17,303 nt of DNA from Allobosea sp. (GTDB lineage Bacteria; Pseudomonadota; Alphaproteobacteria; Rhizobiales; Beijerinckiaceae): positions 1-17,303 of the forward strand of contig JAKFWE010000477.1 of NCBI GenBank assembly GCA_021732895.1, given 5' to 3'. Below, piece by piece: positions 6,896-13,367 of this stretch. The position numbers were made by a program, and so were the translations under genes. The stretch's first letter is position 1. Every line of letters begins with the position of its first letter. The notes beneath the pieces were generated by a model. The model was not told the DNA's origin. It was given only the letters and a program-made list of their open reading frames with translations, and did no database searches.

Positions 6896-7870
6896 TTAGA
6901 GCCGCCGCAGCGCGACCTGCTGGATGCGGTGGCTCGCGCCCTTGGTCAGGATCAGGCTGGCGCGCTGGCGCGTTGGCACGATGTTCTCGCGCAGATTGGG
7001 CAGGTTGATGCCGGTCCAGAGACCCTCCGCGATCGAGAGCGCCTCCTCCTCGGCGATCTCGGCATATTTGCGGAAGAACGAGCGCGGGTCGCGGAAGGCG
7101 GTCTGGCGCAGGGTCATGAAGCGGTTGACGTACCAGCGGTGCAGATCGTCCTCGTGGGCGTCGAGATAGACCGAGAAGTCGAAATAGTCGGAGACGAAGG
7201 GGATCGCCGCGCCGTCGCGCGGGAGCCGCCCCGGCTGGAGCACGTTCAGACCTTCCAGGATCAGGATGTCGGGCCGCTCGATCGTGACCTCCTCGTCAGG
7301 CACGACATCGTAGACCAGGTGCGAGTAGACCGGCGCGGCGACGGCCTTCTTCCCGGCCTTGACCTCCGAGAGGAAGCGCAGGAGCGACGCGCCGTCATAG
7401 CTCTCGGGGAAGCCCTTGCGCTGCATCAGGCCGCGGCGCTCGAGCTCGGCGTTCGGCAGCAGAAAACCGTCGGTGGTGACCAGTTCGACCTTGGGCGTGT
7501 TCGGCCAGCGCGAGAGCAGCGCCTTGAGCACGCGCGCCGTGGTCGACTTGCCGACCGCGACCGAACCCGCCACCCCGATGATGTAGGGCACCTTGACTTC
7601 CGCCTCCGCCATCAGGAAGCGCTGCGTCGCCTTGAACAGCCCCTGCGTGGCGGCGACATAAAGCGAGAGCAGGCGCGACAGCGGCAGGTAGATCGCCACG
7701 ATCTCGTCGAGCGAGATCGGGTCGTTGATCGATTGCAGCTTGGTCAGATCGTCGACCGACAGCGTCAGCGGCGTATCGGCGCGCAGATGCGCCCACTCGT
7801 CGCGCGAGAAGCTGCGGTAGGGCGAGCCGAGATCGGGATCGGCCGGGGCGGGGATCAGGCGCTGGTCCAT
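6896..7870 (-). CDS. coaA: Type I pantothenate kinase
   Basis: CoaA phosphorylates pantothenate with ATP, the first and rate-controlling step of coenzyme A synthesis in the cytosol. From ATG 7870 the protein is 324 residues, close to the E. coli enzyme. The Walker A motif GVAGSVAVGKST is at 99-110, about where it is in E. coli. Later come VTTDGFLLPN, the PESYD segment, DILILEGLNVLQ, VYLDAHEDDLHRWYVNRF and the C-terminal LILTKGASHRIQQVALRRL. The frame stays open to 7996 but the extra residues are Arg-rich and unlike the family. A TTG at 7903 with GGGGAAG upstream is a possible alternative. It follows hisE by 70 bp, a his-coaA linkage usual in Hyphomicrobiales. Confidence 0.96.
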   Translation of the reverse strand: MDQRLIPAPADPDLGSPYRSFSRDEWAHLRADTPLTLSVDDLTKLQSINDPISLDEIVAIYLPLSRLLSLYVAATQGLFKATQRFLMAEAEVKVPYIIGVAGSVAVGKSTTARVLKALLSRWPNTPKVELVTTDGFLLPNAELERRGLMQRKGFPESYDGASLLRFLSEVKAGKKAVAAPVYSHLVYDVVPDEEVTIERPDILILEGLNVLQPGRLPRDGAAIPFVSDYFDFSVYLDAHEDDLHRWYVNRFMTLRQTAFRDPRSFFRKYAEIAEEEALSIAEGLWTGINLPNLRENIVPTRQRASLILTKGASHRIQQVALRRL

Positions 7871-7940
7871 GGCGTGACCCGCATTCCAGGCTTCGAGGTT
7901 CAACGCAGGCACTTCCCCGGCTTGCGGGCGACGCCCGGCT

Positions 7941-8264
7941 TCATCGTGGCCGCGCCGCCTTCTCCGCCAGGCCGGACGTCGCGGTGCGGGCCTCAAGCTG
8001 GCTCAACACGTCCTGCAATGCAACATCGCGGGACTTCAGTACGACCAACAGATGATACAGCAGGTCGGCCGACTCGGCGATCAGCTCGGCCCGGTCCCCC
8101 TTGACGGCGGCGATCACGGCCTCGACCGCCTCCTCGCCGAATTTCTTGGCGCAGCGCTCGGGACCGGCGGCGAGCAGCTTCGCGGTCCAGGATTCTTGCG
8201 GAGAGGCTATTGCGCGCTCGGCGATGCGGGCTTCGAGGTCGGTAAGGGTGAAGGGCGTCGTCAT
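7941..8264 (-). CDS. hisE: Phosphoribosyl-ATP pyrophosphatase
   Basis: HisE hydrolyses phosphoribosyl-ATP to phosphoribosyl-AMP and pyrophosphate, step 2 of histidine synthesis. At 107 residues it has the normal length of a stand-alone HisE, not fused to HisI. The all-alpha MazG-like fold is marked by the metal-binding acidic helices KKFGEEAVEAVIAA and ELIAESADLLYHLLVVL, with SWTAKLLAAG at the N-terminal side. ATG 8264 starts the family N terminus directly. It is separated from hisF by 116 bp that hold a large palindrome, the only wide gap in the his run. Confidence 0.95.
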   Translation of the reverse strand: MTTPFTLTDLEARIAERAIASPQESWTAKLLAAGPERCAKKFGEEAVEAVIAAVKGDRAELIAESADLLYHLLVVLKSRDVALQDVLSQLEARTATSGLAEKAARPR

Positions 8265-8279
8265 GTCTGGCTAAACCAG

Positions 8280-8361
8280 CCGTCATTGCGAGCGCAGCGA
8301 AGCAATCGAGGGGGCGTAGAGCACGCGGCTCTGGATTGCTTCGCTGCGCTCGCAATGACGG
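8280..8361. repeat. Long perfect palindrome between hisF and hisE (REP-like intergenic element)
   Basis: Two perfect 28-base inverted arms (8280-8307 and 8334-8361), each containing TCATTGCGAGCGCAGCGA or its complement, enclose a 26-base loop. Within the loop AGAGC/GCTCT form a further 5-bp stem. Elements starting TCATTGCGAGCGnAGCGAAGCAATC are, to my knowledge, dispersed repeats in Hyphomicrobiales genomes; I could not search. Transcribed in the his operon it would make a very stable hairpin, perhaps lowering hisE-coaA expression or protecting upstream mRNA. There is no T-run after it on either strand, so it is not a standard terminator. Confidence 0.9.
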
Positions 8362-8380
8362 ACAAAGGCACGATCATCGC

Positions 8381-9145
8381 TCAAGCCAGACGCATCTTGA
8401 GTCCGGCGGCCGCCATGTGCGCCTTGGCCTGCGGGATCGTGTAGGTCCCGAAATGAAAGATCGAGGCGGCCAGCACGGCCGATGCATGACCCTCGCTCAC
8501 CCCCTCGACGAGATGATCGAGCGTTCCGACGCCGCCGGACGCCACGACCGGAATCGAGACCGCATCGGCGACGCGACGCGTCAGTTCGAGATCGAAGCCG
8601 GTCCTGGCGCCGTCGCGGTCCATCGAGGTCAGCAGGATCTCGCCCGCGCCCAGGCTCGCGACCTCGCGCGCATAGGCGACCGCGTCGATACCCGTCGCTA
8701 TGCGCCCGCCATGGGTGAAGACCTCCCAGCGCTCGGGCGACACCTGCTTGGCGTCGATCGCCACGACGATGCATTGCGCGCCGAATTTTTCGGCCGCCTC
8801 GCGCACGAATTCGCGCCGATGCACGGCCGCCGTCATGATCGAGGCCTTGTCCGCGCCCGCCAGCAGCAGCCTGCGGATATCCTCGACCGTGCGCACGCCG
8901 CCGCCGACGGTCAGCGGCATGAAACAGGCCTGCGCCGTGCGGCTGACGATGTCGAACAGAATGCCGCGATCCTCATGGCTCGCCGTGATGTCGAGAAAAC
9001 ACAGCTCGTCCGCGCCCGCCGCGTCATAGGCCTTCGCCGCCTCGACGGGGTCGCCGGCATCGACCAGATCGACGAAGTTGACGCCCTTGACGACGCGGCC
9101 GTCCTTGACGTCGAGGCAGGGAATGATGCGGGTTTTGAGGGTCAT
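8381..9145 (-). CDS. hisF: Imidazole glycerol phosphate synthase, cyclase subunit
   Basis: HisF is the TIM-barrel half of the HisF-HisH complex. It uses ammonia from HisH to turn PRFAR into imidazole glycerol phosphate and AICAR. At 254 residues it is full length. The N-terminal IIPCLDVKDGRVVKG holds catalytic Asp12, and VAIDAK holds catalytic Asp131. FLDITAS, VGGGVRT, LLTSMDRDG and VIASGGVG-like VVASGGVG are intact, and the end HFGTYTIPQAK is typical. One oddity: the segment normally reading DKxSINTAAV here reads DKASIMTAAV (Met104). ATG 9145 overlaps the stop of the preceding 95-residue gene by four bases, with no clear SD, so translation is probably coupled. Confidence 0.96.
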   Translation of the reverse strand: MTLKTRIIPCLDVKDGRVVKGVNFVDLVDAGDPVEAAKAYDAAGADELCFLDITASHEDRGILFDIVSRTAQACFMPLTVGGGVRTVEDIRRLLLAGADKASIMTAAVHRREFVREAAEKFGAQCIVVAIDAKQVSPERWEVFTHGGRIATGIDAVAYAREVASLGAGEILLTSMDRDGARTGFDLELTRRVADAVSIPVVASGGVGTLDHLVEGVSEGHASAVLAASIFHFGTYTIPQAKAHMAAAGLKMRLA

Positions 9146-9429
9146 GCCGGTATGGCTTGACGCTTATGACTGTTTACAAAATCCCATACTGCCTGAGGCA
9201 CCCAACCATCGCAAAATTCAGGAGTGACCTCAGACATCAAAAACTGCATGCCCGGGAAGCTGTTTCGAATTCGACTCGCTAATTCTGTAACGGTAAAATG
9301 AGATTTGATAATGACAAGGCCGCCCGTCATGACGAGCCAGTCTGCGATCTCTGGTGCGCTGTTCAAGCGTTGCCGAATTATTTCAGGATCTATCTGAACG
9401 ATATTGAAGGAAAAAAGAAACGTCTTCAT
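9142..9429 (-). CDS. Small conserved-looking protein of unknown function, possibly ferredoxin-like alpha/beta
   Basis: I do not recognise this 95-residue protein. It opens with a beta-strand-like KTFLFSFNIVQ, then a helix-like segment, a strand WLVMTGGLVIIKS, a helix TVTELASRIRNSF, a strand MQFLMSEVTPEF and a tail DGWVPQAVWDFVN. This beta-alpha-beta order and size resemble small Cas2/VapD/SinR-like ferredoxin folds, but that is a guess from pattern only. There is no signal peptide or TM segment. ATG 9429 has an SD-like AAGGA and overlaps the upstream membrane-protein stop by four bases; its own stop overlaps the hisF ATG by four. Only 8 of the first 20 codons end in G or C, versus 18 of 20 in hisF, so recent acquisition is likely. 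The overlaps make it a real gene. Confidence 0.8.
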   Translation of the reverse strand: MKTFLFSFNIVQIDPEIIRQRLNSAPEIADWLVMTGGLVIIKSHFTVTELASRIRNSFPGMQFLMSEVTPEFCDGWVPQAVWDFVNSHKRQAIPA

Positions 9430-9800
9430 TTGTCGGTTCCTTTCTTTCCGCGCTCGACGGCCTCACCCCGGGTGAGGCTTTCAGCCTCGTCGATCAAGAT
9501 AGGCGCTTCGTCGCCTTTTCGTAAGAGGATAAGCTCCTGCTGCCGGAGTTGAAACTCTTCAGACTGCAGCCTGTTGGGATCGCGAAACAAGAAGATAAAA
9601 TACGCGACGCCAGCCAGAATGACAGGGGATGCAGCGAGTCCCAGAGCTAAAAGCTGAATGCTCGGCGTTGACGAAAATACCGCAGCCAAAAGAGAAGCGG
9701 GAGTGACAACTGCGGCCAGCCAAAGCATTGGATTAAGCGCTGTGCTGACCTTCACGACCGCCGCGCGGTTCGTCAGCGCCTTGAGATGGTCGAGTTTCAT
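9426..9800 (-). CDS. Small two-TM membrane protein of unknown function
   Basis: The protein is 124 residues and I recognise no named family. A charged N-terminal stretch (1-22) is followed by two hydrophobic segments, about 25-45 (LWLAAVVTPASLLAAVF) and 49-72 (IQLLALGLAASPVILAGVAYF). The motif FRDPNRLQSEEFQLRQQELIL leads into a charged, probably coiled cytoplasmic tail with many Glu and Lys. It looks like an inner-membrane anchor with a short cytosolic domain. ATG 9800 has an upstream GGAGGT and overlaps the hisA stop by four bases; the stop overlaps the next gene's ATG by four. Third-position GC drops from 17/20 in the first 20 codons to 9/20 in each of the next two blocks of 20, so the 5' end resembles the host and the rest does not. 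It is probably a functional pair with the 95-residue gene. Confidence 0.8.
   Translation of the reverse strand: MKLDHLKALTNRAAVVKVSTALNPMLWLAAVVTPASLLAAVFSSTPSIQLLALGLAASPVILAGVAYFIFLFRDPNRLQSEEFQLRQQELILLRKGDEAPILIDEAESLTRGEAVERGKKGTDK
9460..9488 (-). other. Two overlapping, mutually exclusive hairpins at the 3' end of the two-TM gene
   Basis: On the minus strand GAGGCT/AGCCTC (9488-9474, 3-base loop) and GCCTCACC/GGTGAGGC (9478-9460, 3-base loop) share the bases 9474-9478, so only one can form at a time. They lie about 30 bases upstream of the ATG of the 95-residue gene. This could tune coupling between the two genes. The pairing is seen; function is inference, and the bases are also coding. 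Confidence 0.35.
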
Positions 9801-10531
9801 TGGGATCTGACCTCCAACCGAGCCAGCGCGGCCTTTGGATCGATCCGCCCGTCATAGAGCGCCCGCCCCGTGATCGCGCCTTCCAGGATCGCCGCGTCAG
9901 GCGCGCAGAGCCGCTCGATGTCGGCCATCGAGGCGAGGCCGCCGGACGCGATCACCGGGATCGTCAGCGCGTTGGCCAGCGCGATCGTGCCGTCCCAGTT
10001 GACGCCCTGCAGCATGCCGTCGCGGGCGATGTCGGTGTAGACGATGGCGGCGACGCCGGCGTCCTCGAAGCGCCGCCCGAGATCGTCTGCCGCCAGCGCC
10101 GAGGTTGCGGCCCAGCCCTCGACGGCGACGAAGCCGTCGCGCGCGTCGATGCCAACGGCCACCTGCCCCGGAAACGCCTTGGCCGCCTCGCGCACGAAGC
10201 CGGGATCGCGCACGGCGGCCGTGCCGATGATGACGCGGGCGACGCCCTTCTCCAGCCAGCCCGCGACCGTCTTCATGTCGCGGATGCCGCCGCCGAGCTG
10301 CACCGGGAACGAAACCCTGGCCAAAATCGCCTCTACGGCGGCCGCGTTCATCGGCTTGCCGGCGAAGGCGCCGTCGAGGTCGACGACATGCAGCCAGCGG
10401 AAGCCCTGCGCCTCGAAGGCGGCGGCCTGCGCGGCCGGATCGTCGTTGAACACGGTCGCGCGGTCCATGTCGCCCTGCCGCAGGCGCACGCATTGGCCGT
10501 GTTTGAGATCGATGGCGGGGAACAGGATCAC
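9797..10531 (-). CDS. hisA: ProFAR isomerase (1-(5-phosphoribosyl)-5-[(5-phosphoribosylamino)methylideneamino]imidazole-4-carboxamide isomerase)
   Basis: HisA performs the Amadori-type isomerisation of ProFAR to PRFAR, the step before HisFH. It is a 244-residue TIM barrel of normal length. The N-terminal MILFPAIDLKHGQCVRL carries catalytic Asp8, and VAVGIDARDG carries catalytic Asp129. Phosphate-binding loops QLGGGIRD and VIASGGLASM, and TDIARDGMLQG, are intact. The start is GTG 10531, overlapping the hisH stop by four bases (GTGA), so initiation is probably coupled to hisH translation. Normally in this order hisF follows directly; here two small genes intervene. Confidence 0.96.
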   Translation of the reverse strand: MILFPAIDLKHGQCVRLRQGDMDRATVFNDDPAAQAAAFEAQGFRWLHVVDLDGAFAGKPMNAAAVEAILARVSFPVQLGGGIRDMKTVAGWLEKGVARVIIGTAAVRDPGFVREAAKAFPGQVAVGIDARDGFVAVEGWAATSALAADDLGRRFEDAGVAAIVYTDIARDGMLQGVNWDGTIALANALTIPVIASGGLASMADIERLCAPDAAILEGAITGRALYDGRIDPKAALARLEVRSQ

Positions 10532-11184
10532 GGCGACCAGTCCAGGAAATTCGCGATCAGCCTCAGGCCGAGCGCCTGGCTCTTCTCGGGGTGGAACTGC
10601 GTGCCGGCGACGTTGCCGCGCGCCACCATCGCCGTCAGCGCGCCGCCATGGTCGGTGACGGCGAGGACGTCTTCGGGCCGCTCCGGCGTCAATGCGTAGG
10701 AGTGCACGAAATAGGCGTGCAGGCCGTGGGGACCGGTCTCGACGCCGTCGAGCAGGGCATGGCCGCGCCGCGCCTCCAGCGTGTTCCAGCCCATATGCGG
10801 GATCTTGAGGCCGGCGTCGTCAGGCTCGATCAGCGCGACATCGCCCGGGATCCAGCCCAGACCCGGCGTCACGACATGCTCCAGCCCGCGCGTCGCCAGA
10901 AGCTGCATGCCGACGCAGATGCCGAGAAACGGCCGCTGTCCGCCGCGCACCGCCTCCTCCAGGGCCTCGACCATGCCGGGCACGGCGTCGAGCCCGCGCC
11001 GGCAATCGGCGAAGGCCCCGACGCCGGGCAGGACGATGCGGTCGGCGCGCCGAACCTCGCCGGGGTCGCCGGTGACGCGGATCGTGGTCGCGCGGCCGGA
11101 TTCCGCCGCCGCGCGCTCGAAGGCCTTGGCGGCGGAATGCAGGTTTCCCGAGCCGTAATCGACGATGGCCAGCGTCCGCGTCAT
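10528..11184 (-). CDS. hisH: Imidazole glycerol phosphate synthase, glutaminase subunit
   Basis: HisH hydrolyses glutamine and channels ammonia to HisF. It is a 218-residue class I glutamine amidotransferase with the catalytic triad Cys90 (FLGICVGMQLL), His198 and Glu200 (GTQFHPEKSQ). IVDYGSGNLHS is the family N terminus, and LPGVGAF and IPHMGWN are the oxyanion and interface loops. The frame opens at 11241, but ATG 11184 gives the family start and overlaps the DUF2628 stop by four bases (ATGA). Its own stop overlaps hisA by four. Confidence 0.96.
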   Translation of the reverse strand: MTRTLAIVDYGSGNLHSAAKAFERAAAESGRATTIRVTGDPGEVRRADRIVLPGVGAFADCRRGLDAVPGMVEALEEAVRGGQRPFLGICVGMQLLATRGLEHVVTPGLGWIPGDVALIEPDDAGLKIPHMGWNTLEARRGHALLDGVETGPHGLHAYFVHSYALTPERPEDVLAVTDHGGALTAMVARGNVAGTQFHPEKSQALGLRLIANFLDWSP

Positions 11185-11663
11185 CGCCCGCGCGCTTCGG
11201 GGAAGAGCCCGATGACCGGAACCGGGCTCGCAGGCGGCCACTGCGCCGAGGCCTCGACCTGGCGCTGCGGCGCAGCCTCGCCGGCCAGCGCCCGCTCGAA
11301 ATAGCGCTTCTCGGCCTCGGCCAGATCGCGCGCCTCGACGACGTCGGCGAGCCGCCAGCCCTGGCGCAGAAGCTTGCGTGCGATCAGGTTCTGGCCTTCC
11401 AGCCCAAGGAACAGCGCGATCGCGAGCAACGCCAGGACAAACGCGCCGCCGCTCAGCCCGAAGCGCGCGCGGGCATAAAACAGTGCGGCCCAGACCAGCG
11501 CGAACAGGACGGTCGCGAGCCAGAGCCGCTTGCCGAGCAGCCAGAGCCCGGTCAGCGCGAAGGCCGACCAGGTGAAGCTGTCGGGCAGCACGCGGGCTCG
11601 CTCGACCTCCTCGCGCGGCCCGCCCGAACCGGGCGGCGGTATCAGCACCGTGTAGAACGCCAT
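11181..11663 (-). CDS. DUF2628-family membrane protein
   Basis: This 160-residue protein matches the DUF2628 pattern as I know it: an N-terminal short polar lead (FYTVLIPPP), a residue block VLPDSFTWSAFALTGLWLLGKRLW before the first membrane segment, two more hydrophobic stretches (about 51-66 and 72-92), then LEGQNLIARKLLRQGWRLADVVEARDLAEAEKRYF. Its function is unknown, although it recurs between hisB and hisH in Hyphomicrobiales, to my recollection. ATG 11663 lies 12 bp after the hisB stop; its own stop overlaps hisH by four bases. The conserved position suggests only shared transcription, not a role in histidine synthesis. Confidence 0.85.
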   Translation of the reverse strand: MAFYTVLIPPPGSGGPREEVERARVLPDSFTWSAFALTGLWLLGKRLWLATVLFALVWAALFYARARFGLSGGAFVLALLAIALFLGLEGQNLIARKLLRQGWRLADVVEARDLAEAEKRYFERALAGEAAPQRQVEASAQWPPASPVPVIGLFPEARGR

Positions 11664-11675
11664 GTCAGGCTCCCG

Positions 11676-12263
11676 TCACAACGCGCCCTTGGTCGAGGGC
11701 ACGCGGCCGCCCTCGCGCGGATCGACCTCGATCGCATGACGCAGCGCCCGCGCCAGCCCCTTGAAGCAGCTCTCGGCGACGTGGTGGGCGTTGTCGCCAT
11801 AAAGCGTCTCGACATGCAGCGTTATGCCGGCGTTCATCGCGAAGGCCTGGAAGAACTCGCGCACCAGTTCGGTGTCGAAGCTGCCGATCTTGTGCGCCTC
11901 GAAGCGGGTGCGGAAGACGAGGAACGGCCGGCCGGAGACGTCGATGGCGACGCGGGTCAGCGTCTCGTCCATCGGCAGATGCACATCGGCATAGCGGCGA
12001 ATGCCCTTCTTGTCGCCGAGCGCTGCCTTGAGCGCCTCACCGAGCGCGATGCCGGCGTCCTCGACCGAGTGGTGGTCGTCGATATGGGTGTCGCCCTTCA
12101 CGCTGACCGACAGGTCGATCAGCGAGTGGCGCGCGAACAGGTCGAGCATATGGTCGAAGAAGCCGACTCCGGTCGAAATCTCGGCCCTGCCCGCGCCGTC
12201 GAGCAGGAGCTTCACCGCGATGTCGGTCTCGTTGGTGCGGCGCTTCACTTCGCCAGAACGCAT
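11676..12263 (-). CDS. hisB: Imidazoleglycerol-phosphate dehydratase
   Basis: HisB removes water from imidazole glycerol phosphate to give imidazole acetol phosphate, a Mn-dependent step. The protein is 195 residues, the usual length of the monofunctional enzyme. Metal-binding repeats are visible: GFFDHMLDLFARHS with GDTHIDDHHSVEDAG, and LYGDNAHHVAESCFKG. RRTNETDI is the typical N terminus. The frame is open upstream to 12431 through the palindrome, but ATG 12263 with AGAGG 5 bases upstream is clearly the start. It is the first gene of the his run. I see no convincing promoter in the ~100 bp upstream. Confidence 0.96.
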   Translation of the reverse strand: MRSGEVKRRTNETDIAVKLLLDGAGRAEISTGVGFFDHMLDLFARHSLIDLSVSVKGDTHIDDHHSVEDAGIALGEALKAALGDKKGIRRYADVHLPMDETLTRVAIDVSGRPFLVFRTRFEAHKIGSFDTELVREFFQAFAMNAGITLHVETLYGDNAHHVAESCFKGLARALRHAIEVDPREGGRVPSTKGAL

Positions 12264-12371
12264 GACGGCCTCTGTGCCAGAGCGGAATTGGCGTGGCTTT
12301 AGCAGGCGGTTGGCGGGAAGGCCATAATGATCGGGGTGCAGGCTTGATGCCGGATCGGATGCGTTCCCCGC

Positions 12372-12472
12372 CGCCGTCATCCCGGGCGACCGCAGGGAGA
12401 CCCGGGATCCATTCCTGAACCGTTCCGGCATTGATCCCGGGTCTGCGCTTCGCTCCGCCCGGGATGACGGCG
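12372..12472. repeat. Composite inverted repeat upstream of hisB (REP-like)
   Basis: Outer 17-base arms (12372-12388 and 12456-12472, containing CCGTCATCCCGGGCG) pair perfectly. Inner 11-base arms (12399-12409 and 12433-12443, GACCCGGGATC / GATCCCGGGTC) also pair perfectly. Short mismatched stretches lie between the arms, and the loop is 12410-12432. Elements of this CGTCATCCCGGGC...GACCCGGGATC style are common intergenic repeats in Hyphomicrobiales, to my knowledge. It separates the small papain-like gene from hisB on the minus strand and may form a transcript end or boundary. It differs in sequence from the 8280-8361 palindrome. Confidence 0.88.
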
Positions 12473-12488
12473 CGGATAGTCTATGCGT

Positions 12489-12755
12489 TCAAGCGTCTGG
12501 GGCGGCCCGAACCAATGCCTGCTCGCAGCGATAGCCGTGAAAGTCGGAGGCGATCTCGCCATTCGTGACGAAGACATGGTTTCCGGTGAAACCCGCCTCC
12601 GGCCTGATCCAGACGGCATGGAAGCCGCTGTCCGGATAGGCGTCCAGAAACGCGTAGGCGAGGATTTGGCAGGCCCCGCAGGCGAAGAAAGCGCGCTCGG
12701 GCAGATTCCAGCGTTTGACCGGATTGCTCTTGATACCGGGCCTCGGCCTGAACAT
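12489..12755 (-). CDS. Small hypothetical protein with a possible Cys-His-Asp hydrolase-like core
   Basis: This 88-residue protein is not a named family I know. It has coding-like texture: FFACGACQILAYAFLDAY, then an aromatic strand FHAVWIRPEAGFTGNHVFVTNGE, then DFHGYR. The order Cys29 at a helix start, His60 on a strand and Asp71 before HGY resembles the minimal layout of small papain-like folds (C-x-x-L-A-x-A ... H-x-F-V ... D-x-x-G). Cys26 and Cys29 could instead be a metal or redox pair. ATG 12755 lies opposite and just upstream of hslV, with a GGGG 10 bases before it. It precedes hisB across the palindrome. The gene is probably real; function is a guess. Confidence 0.65.
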   Translation of the reverse strand: MFRPRPGIKSNPVKRWNLPERAFFACGACQILAYAFLDAYPDSGFHAVWIRPEAGFTGNHVFVTNGEIASDFHGYRCEQALVRAAPDA

Positions 12756-12771
12756 GTTGGCGGCACCCCAT
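12747..12771 (+). promoter_or_regulatory. Candidate heat-shock (RpoH-type) promoter of hslV-hslU
   Basis: CCTGAA (12747-12752) and CCCCAT (12766-12771) are 13 bases apart, similar to the sigma-32 pattern CTTGAA-N13-CCCCAT. Start of transcription would be near 12778, about 20 bases before the hslV ATG. Heat-shock control of hslVU is known in other proteobacteria. The alphaproteobacterial -10 is often less C-rich, so this is tentative. It overlaps the start of the divergent small gene. Confidence 0.4.
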
Positions 12772-12797
12772 GATGTCCCGACCGAGACCGAATCGAC

Positions 12798-13363
<566 letters not shown>

Positions 13364-13367
<4 letters not shown>

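Noticed and set aside
6350..8104. Long plus-strand open frame opposite YqaA-type and coaA genes
   Set aside because: It is antisense to well-supported genes; composition is rich in Arg, Asp and Gln typical of reverse-frame shadows.
8280..8361. Intrinsic transcription terminator after hisF
   Set aside because: The stem is very strong, but no T-run follows on the minus strand and the operon continues into hisE; classed as a repeat instead.
9142..9429. Cas2 gene of a CRISPR system
   Set aside because: Only the general size and strand order are similar; there is no cas1, no repeat array and no clear catalytic Asp pattern.
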